Shown here piece by piece: positions 9,801 to 21,501 of a stretch of DNA of 64,000 nucleotides. Under the pieces are notes generated by a model. It searched no databases. It was not told where the DNA came from and saw only the letters and a list, made by a program, of their open reading frames with translations. Location: assembly GCA_003008705.1 (NCBI GenBank), contig PDUO01000032.1, positions 216,747-280,746 of the forward strand, given 5' to 3'. How positions within the stretch are numbered: position 1 is the first letter of the stretch; each line of letters begins with the position of its first letter. The position numbers and the translations under genes were made by a program. The DNA comes from Pezicula radicicola. Its lineage: Eukaryota > Ascomycota > Leotiomycetes > Helotiales > Dermateaceae.

Positions 9801-12560
9801 TCTCATGGTTCAACTGGCAGCGGATCAACCACAAACTCTGTACCGACAGGCTCTTCCAGGGGGTCCGACTCCCGACGGGTCATTGCTCCTCATACCGTCT
9901 CCCATCTGATTCCTGAGCAACTTGCAGGTATGGTATTTGATCGAGAGCGAAATATGTGGGTTAAGAGAAAGTCAATTTCTGGACAGGGAGAACAAAGCTT
10001 TCTGCCTTCCGACGACACTGAAGAGGACCCTTTTGGAGATATCCCTGACCTATCTGTGGACGAGACCCAAGAGCTTCAGAGGATCAAGGCAGTTGCCGCA
10101 AAGCGCAAAGAGGAAGCCAGGATAGCGCATGATACCGATGTTGCTACCTCCATTGTACCAAAATCCGCCGAGACATCTATGGACATCAGTCCGACCCAAG
10201 TAGTTCCCAGTAAATCGAAGCCTGAGACCAATCCCAGGCTAAATTCTTGGAGCGAAGATCACGGCTTCATAGGAAAGTCTCAATCGACACAAAATGTTCA
10301 TCAGACTCGTATATCAACACAGGAGGAGACCCGAACAGATTTCATTGAAGAGGTAGAGAGAGAAATCTCTATACACGAAGATCGGGTAGAATCTACTAGT
10401 CCGCGCCGACGTCGAAATGTCACCATTTCGTTTTCGTCTCCACTTGCGTCGGTAATTCAACCTACTGTGTACAACGATGAATATACACCACAGCCCAGGC
10501 CAGCTGCCGAAAGTGGATCAGACAATGATTCACAAGAGGATGTCACGAACAGTAACATAATACTGAACAAGCGAACTAGCAACCGGAAGGTGTCTTCCAC
10601 TAAGACGCGATTTGCACTTAGAAATCCATCTCGTCGACTGTCCGTTGGGGGACACACTTTCTCAGCTCGTCCTGTATCTCGCATTGATGAGCGGGATGAA
10701 GAATCCATCGGTAAAGAACAGGAGGACGATGAGCACAATAGAAGCGTTAGCATAATTGTCACAACGCCTGCACCAACGAGACACGAAATGAGGGGAGCCA
10801 GTGTTGTGCTCGCAACTCCCCGACCAGTTTCTCACGAGATTGGCACGCTTGAACTTACTCCTATGTCCGACTTCACGATGAACCAACCTGATGAATCGTT
10901 CGGTCTGGAGGTCAGTTACATTGCTAGAGGCCAGCGTTATGTCCCAGGAAGTGGGTCAAAGAAGACCTTGTCACATTCTATTAGAGAATTAGTCGAGAAA
11001 TTAACCGAGGTCGAACCATTTGAGCCGTTTTGGGAGCACCTGGGAAAGTTGGAACTGAAAGAGAAAAGGCTGACCAGTTTACATAAGCTGGATGAATTTT
11101 GCGAACACTTGGAGGATCTCGACGTTTCTAAAAATCAAATTTACCAGCTCAACGGTGCACCTACAACCATCCGGCACCTCCGCATCAGTCACAACTGTCT
11201 CTCGGATCTAACTGCATGGGGACATCTTACAAACCTGCAGTATGTAGACATTTCGAACAATGAAATTGAGAGCCTATCGGCTTTCAAGTATCAGGTACAC
11301 CTCAGGAGCTTGAAGGCGGATAACAACAAGATTAGGTCACTGGATGGTATCGGCCATCTTGATGGGCTGCTTAGCCTACGATTGAGAGGGAATTTGGTTG
11401 AGACAATTGACTTTGCGGGGACAAAACTCCAACGTTTAAACGATCTGGATTTGAAGAATAATCGTGTTCGGGAAGTGCGAAATCTCCAGAAACTGACTTC
11501 ACTCCAAAGTCTCAATTTGGAGGACAACGATCTCGAAATCTTCCCACAAATTGACTCTGTCACGCCATGGTCCTTGAAATACCTTAAACTCAGTGGCAAC
11601 AAACTAAATTCGCTCGACGTTAGCCAATGTCCTAATCTTCGGCTTCTGTATCTCGACCGCAACCGCCTAGGCAATGTAACAGGCTTCTTTGCTTGCAAAC
11701 ATCTTGACAGCCTTTCGATGCGGGAGCAGCAAGAAGATGCTATTATCGACATAGGGTTTCTCTCCGAAGCCTTCGAAATCCGCAAACTCTTCCTCTCCGG
11801 CAACCTTCTGCTCAACTTTGCCCCTCAGGTAGATTATTTGAATCTACAATATCTCGAACTCGCGAATTGTGGACTCGATTCTCTACCTGAAAATTTTGGT
11901 CAGATTTTTTCGAACGTCAGAGTATTAAATTTGAATTTTAATGCTCTAAGAGAACTCAGTTCTCTAGCCGGCATTGTACGTTTAAAGAAACTTCATGTCA
12001 CAGGGAATCGACTTGCAAGACTTAGGAAGACTGCAGTTGAACTACATCAACACTCAAGCTTAAAAAGTGTCGACTTGAGGAATAATCCAATCTCACTAGG
12101 CTTCTATCCTACAGTGACTGAGAAGCGTCTCGTGGTTCCTAGTGCCACACAGGATGTCGATGGCGGGACAGTATATGATCCATATACACTTGGCGATGCG
12201 GAGAGAGCCAAAGATATAAAATACTCAGCATGCTTGGATATGGAGACCAAGATGCGTAGGAGAATTTATGAGATACTTGCGAATGGTGCTTGTCGAAAGC
12301 TGAAATTTCTGGACGGACTGAAGGCTGATAAAACGGTAACGGGCGTTAGGGATAAGGTATGGAACGCTCTGGTTACGGCTGGCGTTGTCACGGGTGAACT
12401 GGTAGATCTTAGTTCTCCTCGGAAGGACAGGACGCAGACGGCCCCCAAAGAATCGGCTGGTTCAAGGAGGACTGCATCAGATGAAAAAGAGCGAGGAGCA
12501 GTACGCCCAAGGACTCCCGATAAATCGGGAGTTTGGTTTGCCGAAGATAGCTTTGCATAA
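6822..12560 (+). CDS. cdc11: Septation initiation network scaffold of the Cdc11/Nud1/centriolin type, C-terminal leucine-rich repeats
   Basis: The protein is 1912 aa, in one exon. The frame is open upstream to 6693, but 6822 is the first ATG and has a good context (CACAATGG); the N-terminus MDQAWLDSLSEDWVSQP fits the family. Residues 1 to ~1390 are disordered and rich in S/TP sites, with a basic DNA-like stretch (TPKRRRTLP) and charged helices. From about residue 1400 to 1760 there is a long leucine-rich repeat domain with regular units of the LxxLDLKNNRVxxVxNL and LRxLYLDRNRL kind, followed by a C-terminal cap and a short basic tail. In fission yeast Cdc11 and budding yeast Nud1 this architecture anchors septation/mitotic-exit signalling at the spindle pole body; in moulds the orthologue supports septum formation. 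Function is by family, from LRR position and N-terminal similarity. Confidence 0.82.
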   Translation: MDQAWLDSLSEDWVSQPRSAGSPVPSLPSLSNSTSSNNRVSRVPTIAPTKQTVSTALESPLSERSTNDNNIPLSQRGLRRPSKLKEELSNSTRGRDPNRRLSASSTQSVIYNTVQHKSHSLSPTKSVHETPEWKKRLLQGDVAYGEQRDLFSPAGLENIFRPPPPQPTSPSKRGPNIEDGSIMPSSPPPYHVKFARPESTKATPNNEQEENEERRQPRAMTYRLADDGSSGFSENDISQSSSFHPKLAAEIQRRGSDQHAASVSNSNMDSSSVQHNAVPGVVQRLASGQSIMLNEELSPIFISKHNTDDGKIDFAPLDVSAAELQKRLEELSVHSRNQAAEGEEGEVSQLLPGDWTTGTDDFAHNGRFVNLRRGGHSQEGSFQKRLLSPSSLPAIDESAMLPEESIQASTPKQLPTIKKTRVSDDFPGTLSLELSPSSVPPAPHPSPAKPDNQSTKSGSGSPLKLFGNYDTFTNAKLLRRLSQFEEHYDDNSQEEFARGISSREMEASHPEANQAFVAPSSPEKLLHESNAHSPRRMSSFGKGDLDSFQFSEAISYESNDPSLEENNESFDADDDKENVSLPALDSNIQTKFRFQLDPSPSLEESSVRQRRTKQISTVNTARRTVTLRKIIRPDSLTSGNSDASTVIPVSERQEDLETPRKRNGDSEGKRLQYSPVKDPTPKRRRTLPKDEFANGNVGKENFEGDSLRDTHQQMQNVIGRKRKDARHENDHQAANSKVLAMRQILRPRTPTPSQRGSVQHERVPLAELTSTERTRLLQQEKIARIQAELDSTNPFKASMQNDSRKGSVTTQDFLDEAKKIMLAIRGKTRPRSGLTSVEESESETDRNVSTGTAAQEQDEEDENSYQESTQEPFSRPPSREGRPVPKVAREQQDPGVLDHLRQYEENSDMDDIIAASMRSIAMVKDAANAAEQIDRIVDETITRTSGRLLQDDEVESDPPNIRITHNPDLPRKRKHSASTASRNSDTYHDGDFLSHGSTGSGSTTNSVPTGSSRGSDSRRVIAPHTVSHLIPEQLAGMVFDRERNMWVKRKSISGQGEQSFLPSDDTEEDPFGDIPDLSVDETQELQRIKAVAAKRKEEARIAHDTDVATSIVPKSAETSMDISPTQVVPSKSKPETNPRLNSWSEDHGFIGKSQSTQNVHQTRISTQEETRTDFIEEVEREISIHEDRVESTSPRRRRNVTISFSSPLASVIQPTVYNDEYTPQPRPAAESGSDNDSQEDVTNSNIILNKRTSNRKVSSTKTRFALRNPSRRLSVGGHTFSARPVSRIDERDEESIGKEQEDDEHNRSVSIIVTTPAPTRHEMRGASVVLATPRPVSHEIGTLELTPMSDFTMNQPDESFGLEVSYIARGQRYVPGSGSKKTLSHSIRELVEKLTEVEPFEPFWEHLGKLELKEKRLTSLHKLDEFCEHLEDLDVSKNQIYQLNGAPTTIRHLRISHNCLSDLTAWGHLTNLQYVDISNNEIESLSAFKYQVHLRSLKADNNKIRSLDGIGHLDGLLSLRLRGNLVETIDFAGTKLQRLNDLDLKNNRVREVRNLQKLTSLQSLNLEDNDLEIFPQIDSVTPWSLKYLKLSGNKLNSLDVSQCPNLRLLYLDRNRLGNVTGFFACKHLDSLSMREQQEDAIIDIGFLSEAFEIRKLFLSGNLLLNFAPQVDYLNLQYLELANCGLDSLPENFGQIFSNVRVLNLNFNALRELSSLAGIVRLKKLHVTGNRLARLRKTAVELHQHSSLKSVDLRNNPISLGFYPTVTEKRLVVPSATQDVDGGTVYDPYTLGDAERAKDIKYSACLDMETKMRRRIYEILANGACRKLKFLDGLKADKTVTGVRDKVWNALVTAGVVTGELVDLSSPRKDRTQTAPKESAGSRRTASDEKERGAVRPRTPDKSGVWFAEDSFA

Positions 12561-14541
12561 GGCGGAAGGGTGGGAGTTATCGTGGCTGTTTAGGAGTATG
12601 AGGTCGTATCATGAATAAATATGTGGAAAAGCAAGGCGTTTCTGGCTGTTATAGAGGGTCGTCATTGGGCTGGAGTTTATTGTGTATACTATTTGCTTGT
12701 GGTACAGCATTGGTAATGATTAATGAGTATAGGGATGTTCATGTAGTTCTTAGGCTCGAACTCAATAAACTTAAGTGCTCTTCCATTTCGAGATTTTCAT
12801 TCTACTTTTAACGCCTGATTTCTTGTGCAGTTACGTGGAGAATGTTCGATGCAACACAGCCACTACTATGTAACTATTTATATAGTATACCACATTGTCC
12901 AAAAATAGTCACATAGGAGCATAATGTCATTGGTTAACATAATTGATCTGAGTAACTAACTCACGATTCCGGTATTTCATTTAAAGCCTGTAGTTTCAAT
13001 ACTTTTATACTTTGTAAAAACAACCATATTGTGAGCAAAAGCTCTATAAATGTATAAAGACTTGGTTTCTTACCTTATATTTTCAGTTACTTACTCACAT
13101 AAATACTGCGAGATGTGCCGACGAGTTTGTGAATAATGCAGGCAGCTTATTTTTCAAAAATTCATTGCCCGCACCACCCACTAGACCAAACCGTGTTGTA
13201 TTACATAAGCCAAATAATAAATTAAGCAAGAGGTGAGCCCAAAAGTAAACGAAGCATGGAAATCAAGTGAGTTTAGAATCTGATTCATGATTCATAGACT
13301 CATCGGTACAAACACCAAAAATATTCTACTCTCTCAATGGCTCGCTTAAGCCCCTTTTCCACTTTTCCCCTTCCCCCCAAAAATTCTCAGATACATCGTT
13401 CTCGCAAAACAAACCAATAATAATTAACTACCAGGGGCCAAAGGCTTATTTCTACTCCCCTCTTCTCGAGTGTCTCAAAAAGAAAGGCCAAGCCAAACCA
13501 AACTATCACTCACTCTTAAACATCTTGAAAATAAAAATCATCTTGAAGGAAAATTCCCCAAACAAAACGAACTGAACCAAAAAGGACCATAAGAATGCAT
13601 TCGGGATTCACTACCAAAAACGGAAGATCCTTCTTCTATTCTTAAGAACTTTGCGTTGCGTTACGTTGCGTTGCATAGCTTCCGTCTCATCTGAACACGA
13701 GGTTGACTCGACAAGTTAGAAAAAGTTGCTGCTGAAAGCCTAAAACAATGCGGTTAGGTCCGAGGTTAGATAGAGAAACGCGAAAACCTGCGAACGTGGA
13801 AACTACCGTTACTCCGGTATCATACTAGTATGCTACTGTATTTTCATGGAACTAGAGCTTCAGATCAAGGCAAGGGTCTAATGATGTGCTTCGGATAGAT
13901 ATGATTTTTCATTTCCTTGTCGTGCTTGTGGACCGTTGTGTGCGTTGGTGCGTGGTTTGGGATGAGTTGGTTACAGGATTGCGCTCATTATTGTTCGTGC
14001 TGTGGCGGAGTTTTTTTTTTTGTCTTTTGAGAAGTGTGCTTGGGGACTCGCAAGACGACTTAATCGTATGGATTGTTTCGATAGGTAGGCATCCAAATGG
14101 GGATGGCGGAAGATGGGAGATGGGCTAAGCAAGCATATCTCAGGGGAAATACTTCATTGTATTGATGCAAAAGGGGGCATTTTGTTAAGAACACTACCTT
14201 TGCAAGTAATCAATGTGCGCAATCATGAACTTGAAGTGAAAGTCAAATAAAATCTTGAAAAAACTAATAATCCTCCTATCGTACAAGGCTCACTCAGAGC
14301 TTTCTCGTCGTGTTTGTAATTTAGATCTCTCTGCTTAAAACAGCGAACAATAACGTAAACATCCGCCTAGGCTCCATACGCAAGCAAAATAACCTCCAAA
14401 GCTACAATAATAGCTGCCATCAACTCGTGAGCCATTACACATCACGTCGTGGTTCGAAGACAAAAAATAAACAAAAAGCATTTCAAACATTCCACTGCAT
14501 CCTTTGCACTATGTTTAGTTTCCGAAACATGCCGACGTTCT
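12561..14541. other. Convergent intergenic region, AT-rich, no gene seen
   Basis: This is the downstream flank of the plus-strand LRR gene and of the minus-strand Myb-like gene. It is AT-rich with A/T homopolymer runs and long stretches lacking open frames. The longest frames (near 12611 and 13886, 66-80 codons) have no family look. It probably contains the 3' untranslated regions of both neighbours. Confidence 0.6.
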
Positions 14542-15505
14542 TTATGCCGACTCAACGCCAGCCATAAGGATATCCCTTGGCATGACCATGCTTCCTCTTC
14601 GCTCTTCCATGCGTCTGATCATCTCTCTCTCCTTGGGGCTTCTGGGAGAAGCATCGATACCCAACAATGCACTGATGCTTGTAGCATCTTTCTTCGGCTC
14701 CTGTACCGGTGCCATTTTTGCATAGGCTGAGTCAGGGGTGGGTGGGGCATTGCTGACAATGCAACTCTTCCAGCTCTCCTCCAAAGCGAATGGCGAAACA
14801 CCGCTTCCATACTCGGCTGCGATCTGGGACCAGAAGCTAGCACGATGAGCTTCATAGATGGCACGAAGACGGGACGTGTCGATGGATTGTGCGCTACTGG
14901 TTGTGTCGAGGCGAAGAGTAGAGTCTGAGATCGCGCGGCGGGGTGGGGAAGGTTTGGGAAGGATGGCGATGGGGTGGTTTTGGAGACGTGGCGGGCTTCC
15001 GCCTTGGGTGAGGGATGGGAGCTGGATATGTTGTGGTGACTGTGGGGCGTAGGCTGGTGGGGTACCTGCAGCAATGGGGACGTGTTGGTTGACCGGTGAT
15101 GGCATGGTATTCATTACGGGAGAGTGTTGTGTAGAAGAGGTGCTTGGTGAGACACTTGAGGTACGCTTGCGTCTGTTGCCGCTGCCATGGGAAAGTTGAT
15201 GATAGTGAAGGCGACATGCCAACTCAGTCTTTTTCAGGTGAGAGGCGATGTGCTTGTATGGCATTTTCTGGAGGCGAGTTTGAAGAAGGTAGACCTCCTA
15301 TGCACAGGTTAGCATTCTCTCCGCTTTAATTGATGAGGAATTTTCATACCTCATCCTCGCTCCATGCTCTGCCACCACCAGTGGATGCCTGCTTGCGGTT
15401 CTTCTGAACTCCAGCATAGTCGTGGCTAACCATAGATTCAACTGGGGAGTAGGTCGAGGGGGCCAAGTTGGCGGGGTGGGTATTCATTTGGTTGGTTGGA
15501 GACAT
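14542..15505 (-). CDS. Small Myb/SANT-like DNA-binding protein, two exons (303 aa)
   Basis: Exon 1 is 15350-15505 and exon 2 is 14542-15297. The 52-bp intron has donor GTATGA, branch site GCTAAC and acceptor ATAG. Splicing rebuilds a Myb-like helical domain: RAWSEDE at the end of exon 1 continues into EVYLLQTRLQKMPYKHIASH, then LKKTELACRLHYHQLSHG (residues ~47-95), and a basic segment NRRKRTSS. The rest is Pro/Ser/Gln-rich, with a second short helical motif near YEAHRASFWSQIAAEYG. The ATG at 15505 (MSPTNQMN) was chosen; an upstream in-frame ATG at 15586 would add 27 residues. A nuclear transcription-factor role is inferred from the domain. The gene faces away from the other SANT gene at 21502 across about 6 kb of gene-free DNA. 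Confidence 0.83.
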
Positions 15506-17652
15506 AGTCGTTTCGTTTATCGTCAAGGTGTAAAGATTTTGAGTGAGTGAGTTCTCTAATGGGCTTGTTAATCCAGCAAGTGACAAGAATCGAAATCTGA
15601 AGAATCGAAGTTGTGTTTAAAATGGCAGGCCGTGCTGCTGTAAGGTTGTATAATGTTCTTGGGAGAAACGAAGATTGATTGGTAAAGTATATGGTTGAAA
15701 AGATGGTGATACGCAGGTTAAACAACGCAATAAACTACAGTAAAGAATGTAAGCAGCCAAGCCAGTTGGGCGAATAAAAGAGAGTGTATTAGCTGCGAGG
15801 GTGAGTAGTTCAACGTCGAGTGTGAGTAAACAAGAAGAAAGGCGGAGAGAGAGCAGCAGGGCAGGCTCATATATGAGCCTTCGTCCGCTCGGGTTCGACT
15901 TGATTGAGTCTGGAGAGCCAGGGTCCTGTTGCGGGTCCGCCTGTGCGCATTTCCTCTGATGTCCCAAGTTCTCATGCCCTTGGCGGTGATTGGAGTGTTA
16001 TGGCTGATGTTCGTCAGAGTTTCTGATTATGCAAGGCTTGGTAGCATATCTTCTTTGGGATGGCCCTCTTCGTCCCGTTTCTGCATCATATTGGCGTTTC
16101 TTGGGGACGGGGATGATGTTCGTTTGGCGTTTGAGGCGGGGTCCCAAGTGTCACAGATCTGATATACGCAGAGCTGTCTTCAGAAGATCTTCATAGGTGG
16201 AGGGGAAGACGTTGTTCCCAATACCGTTTGATAGTCTAGACGATGCGTCACCTAGAGGCGTGAGCTCGAAGCGTTCCCCAGTATAGAAACGTGACTTGAC
16301 CATCATTGGGGCCTACGAGTTACGCAGAGAAAATGAGCTTGGTGATGCGTTTCTGGAAAGGTGTAAAAGGGCCCAGGTTGTGCTTAGCCCTAGTCGGGCC
16401 TGGCGATGTTTAGAGACGCAGGCGGCGGAATTCGAAACTCGGCTGTCCTCGAGGCCCCATGTCAGAAACACAAACTTCTTTTGCAACCCTAGCTCGACCA
16501 ATTCGGCTGCCGTGCGACTCTCGAGCCTCCCAAACAAGGGCTTTATTTGACCAGATCACGATTTGGCATTTGTAGTCTGTATAGTAGAGTCGGATACGGA
16601 GTAAGTAAGTCGCAGTGGGGTACGGTGGTGCGGTACTCTCTTAGTGGCCAAATCACTGCACGATTGACAAGTGATGATCGGACGGACTATGTTTAAACGG
16701 CCATGCCAACCGGGCCACAGGCACCACACTTTTTTTTCTCTTCCTGTTGACGGTTATTGCTGGATCCGAAGTTTCTTGGAGGGGCTGACAAGGCGCTGAC
16801 GAGGTGTGTCCGTTTGATAGATGGGACCGACGTGAGGCATGAGTACGAGTACAAACACTGACAGGTTAATAATAGAGGCTTTTGAGTCTGAGCCTCCATG
16901 TAAACCGACGGACTAGCAAAACAAGAGACGAAATATACGAAAGTATTTACCCACCCTCGCCAACGATACCCACGATTGAAGCATCAATCCATTCAAGATC
17001 TTTCGTGCCTGCTATTGCACGTAATGTCGAAGGCAGAGAGAGTATTCTGCGTTTCCACGTTCACCTTCTTCCTGATCGCCCTGCCTCGGTCACCACAAAG
17101 AGTCACAGATGAAATTGCTCATTGTCCGGAAGGGCCACCGTCCGATTCTCTGCAGGTTGGTCGCAATCTTCAAAAGACATCCTGCTCATCCCACCTCGAG
17201 TATGCCCTTTGCAAGGCTCTCATTCGACAGCCTTACGGCCAAAAGCTTGGCAGCATGGCGAGAAGGATCATCGGATGGACCACGGGCAGGCTCTGTCAAG
17301 CTCAGGTTTGGACCTCCAGGCGGAGGATGCTGTTTCCTTGAGCAGCTTAAGCGCGGCGGTGAGAGGAGAGAGAGCTTCTCGTTCGGTGGTTGTCCTCAAA
17401 CTCGCATCGTATCGTGATCGTCTCATGGCCCCCCCAGCCGCCTTCGTCGCATAATATCCTTCTTACCGCCGTCAGAGATTCGGCAAACTTTGAATGAACA
17501 GACGAGCAAAATATAATTTCGTGGATAATACTGTAGTAATGCTAATGGATAATAATGACGAATATCTGGAGGGGCACGGCCGCAAAGAGCTTATTGGACC
17601 ATGGGTCCTGTTTGGGAGGATAGCCAAGTCATCTATCTCACAGGCGTATTGG

Positions 17653-17680
17653 TTGAGTCTTGAGTCTTGAGTCTTGAGTG
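17653..17680. repeat. Heptamer tandem repeat TTGAGTC x4
   Basis: Four consecutive copies of TTGAGTC, the last one ending in TG. Read directly. Confidence 0.9.
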
Positions 17681-19640
17681 TCGAAGGTCGAGAGAGGCGT
17701 TTGAGGTTCCGAGTCCACGAGTGGTGAGTTGGATTGGCCAGTTTGTAAACTTCTCCCGCCTTACATAAGTTTTCAGCCCTGAGATGGCCTGTGTGCTCCT
17801 CCCGTCTTTCCTCCCCAGTTTTGTCTTCCCTTCTTCAAAACATTATTTTGGCACGGCTTTCGTTTCGAAACATCATTCTTTCACGTCAAGTCTGCGCAAG
17901 AGTGTCTTTGCATTACCTGATTACGAGGATTAATGTGTCTTACATAAGAACTCATTCAGCCAGGTCAACAAACACAGGAGCATGAAGATGAACCTGCAAT
18001 CCAAGCGTCGAGTCGACGATCAACAACAGCAGTCATGTCAGCTGGACATTGGTTCTCCGCTGTGGATTTTGCCGGTACGAGCCCAAATCTTAATCCAAGA
18101 CCCCGTCAATGCTTGTCTTTGCCAAGTTGCCGGACTCCGAAGTCAACAGCAGATGCTAAGCAGCAAGCGGCTCTTGTCGGCGAAAAGTCCCATAAGGATG
18201 CATGGATTCCACAAAATATGGAACAAGGCTGCTTCTATTGTTGTGAGTCGAAGTCCCGTGAGCACACTTTTGGGCGAGAAATAAGGCTTGGTGGGTATGG
18301 AGTACAGCAACAAAACTGCTTAAAACAGGAGTCGTCATGAAAAGAAGCTTATCTCATTCCAAATTCGGATTTCTGCACTATGCTATGGGTATCTTTCGTA
18401 ATGTACCTTATGATTGTACAATGCATTCTCCAGCTTCTAGACTCGTGGAGTGACCTACCTCAAGTCAGACCCTCACTTCTCTAAATACTTCGTACTCCGT
18501 ACTGGTGGTACTCCATACTCTAAACCGAGACGGTGGAAATGTAGGTTCAGAAACAATACGACATTTCGGCGAGACAGATAGCGGAGTACCGTACCTAGTC
18601 GACCCTCGTTTTTGACACAGGCCGTACAGAAGGACAGGGGAGAGAAACAAACACCTAGAAAAGAGGTCCAAACAACGGACCTCCAGCCATTCTACTCTAG
18701 GGCTTTGATCTAGACGACTCCAATGACCAGTTAAGTGCATACACCGCAACTTCGCAAAGGAACGGCCAAGAGAGTACGGTGCGGACGTCCTTTATGAGAA
18801 ACAAACAACGAGACAAGGGTAATGGGTTTCCCGTCTCCATGCCATTATTTTCTTTCATCGGATCACGGAGTCCTCGTGCTACTCGCACTAAGGGTTTCAA
18901 CGTTTGGCGCTGAAACAAGCTTTCGCTTTGACAGAAACGAAACAACGCTGCAAAAATGTTTATTCAGACGTATTCAGACGAACCCTCTCACCGCAAGCGC
19001 AACCTAATTCCACCATGTTGCGGCGGTCGTTACCCAGGTCCTAGCACCCTTATTATTCAAAGCGAAGCGCCAGGGAACGGAAGGCGCCCCGAAGATGCAA
19101 GCCATCGCTGACACCTCGTCTGCGGCCGAATAGTCTGAATAGAAGCATAGAGGCATGAGGGAATCGGATCTCGAAGATAATCCGCAGCGACGTCGATGAA
19201 CACAAGACTCTGTCCGGATGTAAAGATCGATATTATAAGGAACTATATGTTGTGCAAGCGAGTACGGGTCGTAAAGAGTGTTCTAGAGTCTAGACTCAAA
19301 TGTGCAGCTTGGAAAGTGCAACAAGAGAGGACATAAGGCGACTTTACCCTCTTTCATGCGGCGGACAAAACCTGATAACTACTCTACTATGGCCCTGTCT
19401 TCCCTCTGATCATCAGAGTTGAGCCTCGTACAGATGTCAGATGCACGATACTGTCATGACTGACCTACGAATGCACGATCACCAGCGGGGTTCAACATGC
19501 ATGAAGCATCACATTCTAGACAGGCCTCGGAAAATGACATGCGGCCACGAGTGAATCGAGTCAGCCATCGCCAATTGGTGAATGGGCTTGGCCTAGTCTC
19601 GACAACGCTTTATCAACTATCAGTCAGTAGCGAGATATGA

Positions 19641-19668
19641 GATGCTGATGCTGATGCTGATGCTGATG
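19641..19668. repeat. Hexamer tandem repeat GATGCT, about 4.7 copies
   Basis: Consecutive GATGCT units in gene-free DNA, read directly. It lies about 1.8 kb upstream of the SANT gene. Confidence 0.9.
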
Positions 19669-20454
19669 TCCAACATCGCGTAGTGAGAATATGACATGCT
19701 CTCTCGTCTTCGTCTTCTCGTCTACTCGTTTACTCGTCGGCCTTCAAACATGGTGCATCTTGGCTGGCATCCTTGATTGACGATGTCATAGAGCGGGAAA
19801 TATACCTCCAACGACCTGGTCAGGTTACACCCACTCGGCGTCGTATTTTTTTCCCCCAGTGCTCGTCGCTTCGCCAGCTATGGAAAAAAAAAGGCGTTCT
19901 ACTCCAGAGCTGGCACACAAAAAATAATTAACATTTTACAAGAATGTACACCGGGTAAGGTCGCACTGGGGACATGGGCAAAGACTGGGAGACGAGGTCC
20001 AGACACCCGTGAAGCAAGCACTTTTAGGGCGTGCGACCCGCTACCCCGCAACAACACCATGCAGTCTTGCTGCAATACCCTCTACAAATATCAGCAAGTG
20101 ACCTCGACCTTCGCAACAAAGGGTACATCTGCAACCATTCACAATTCTATATTCCCAAGCCTCTAAGCTAAGCAGCACACCAATCAGCATCATCATGCAT
20201 CCACTTCTTCATGCAAAGTAATAAAGCTAGCTATTACTACTACTGTACTTCTACTGGCTACTGGCGCATGTCCAGGGTTTAGCCACAGTCTAGCACGAGT
20301 GAGCTCTCTTCTCTGTACGACGAATGTATCTCTTGACGACTGTACATATATCTACATGTGCGTTTTTACACGCGCGACACGCCCACAGCTTGCAGGATGC
20401 ACAATAGTGCTGGATGCCCAGGCGCCACTCTTTTCATATCAAAACTCGTTACTT

Positions 20455-20495
20455 CCTGCCCTCCTGCCCTCCTGCCCTCCTGCCCTTCTGCCCCC
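20455..20495. repeat. Octamer tandem repeat CCTGCCCT, about 4-5 copies
   Basis: Four perfect CCTGCCCT units followed by a degenerate copy and a C run. It sits inside a longer pyrimidine-rich tract that continues to about 20580, about 1 kb upstream of the SANT gene start. Confidence 0.85.
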
Positions 20496-21501
20496 GTTGA
20501 CCTCTCATAGCCCGTGTTTCTGCCCTGCCCTGTTTGCCCTGTCCACCCTGTCCTTCGCAAGACATATCTCGCCCACATTTCCCTTTACAATCATCACTGA
20601 CTAGAGCGGAGAATTCAATCTGGCGATCGTCTGCTAGGCTGAGTTTTAACAATAGCCACCCCCCTAGCAATTACCACCCACACCAGATCCTCTCTCGGCC
20701 GCTTGCGCTGTCTCGACAGGGCAGTATTGCGCGACCTTCCTCGTCTGTACCCGGCTGCCAGCACGCCAGCGCGCCAGCACTCGCACTCGCAGTCGCGGTG
20801 AGACTACTGCTTCCAGGCCTTTGAAGCTGACCGCAGAAATAAGTCATATAATAGTTGGCACTGAGGGGAGTGCTGGCGCATACTTATCGCAGCCTCTCTC
20901 TCATGCCAGGCCTTGCGAGTGGTCAACGGAGCCGCTGCACAAGTATCCGCATGTACCTTGGATCCGATCATGGACAATGGACAGGCATGATCCTTTATTG
21001 GTCCCCCGGATCACGTTCCCCTTGTCAAACAAATTTCAATAATGACATCTGGTTGTAGCCTTCTGCATGTACCGACGTTGTACTATACTTAAGCTTGGAG
21101 GTAACCCCTCGAGGTCATCAGACAAACACGCTGCTTCTCCACCACCAAGTCTGACGGATGGATAATACGTGCCCTACAGCATATCGTCCAAAATACCCAT
21201 TGGCCGAGGCTTCTTCCTGACTACAGCAAGGCTAGAGGTAAAAGCCTGACATCGGCGCGTTATGCGGGAAAGTCATCTCAGCCGTGTTGACTCCGTCTAC
21301 TTCTCCATCCCAAGTACATGAGTTTGTACTCCGTAAGTATCTCCGTACCTTTATCCCAGCCTCAAATTTGGCGACCTGCAACCAATCCACACGCGACTTA
21401 GACGGCTCTGGAGCCTACGCGCTGCTTCTCCCTCCTTCCTGCATCCCCTCAAGTTCACACCCAAACACCTTTTCGCGCACCTTGAGACGCATCGTCGCCC
21501 A

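Larger units (their letters stand above)
15506..21501. other. ~6 kb gene-free region between two divergent Myb/SANT genes
   Basis: I see no supported gene here on either strand. Overlapping open frames at 16976-17454 and 17982-18340 occur in several phases at once and show no domain, splice-linked continuation or compositional signature of coding. The stretch carries several short tandem repeats (17653-17680, 19641-19668, 20455-20495), TACTCCGTA-type motifs near 18485-18520, and CT-rich tracts near 20450-20580 ahead of the plus-strand gene. Long regulatory regions or leaders, or an unrecognised non-coding RNA, are possible. Confidence 0.55.

Noticed and set aside
11291..11815. 174-codon minus-strand frame inside the LRR gene
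   Set aside because: It lies opposite the LRR repeats and its Arg/Ser/Leu-rich sequence is what the complement of LRR codons gives.
16976..17454. Several overlapping plus-strand frames of about 100-120 codons
   Set aside because: Three phases are open at once with no domain or splice continuation; likely chance in GC-richer DNA.
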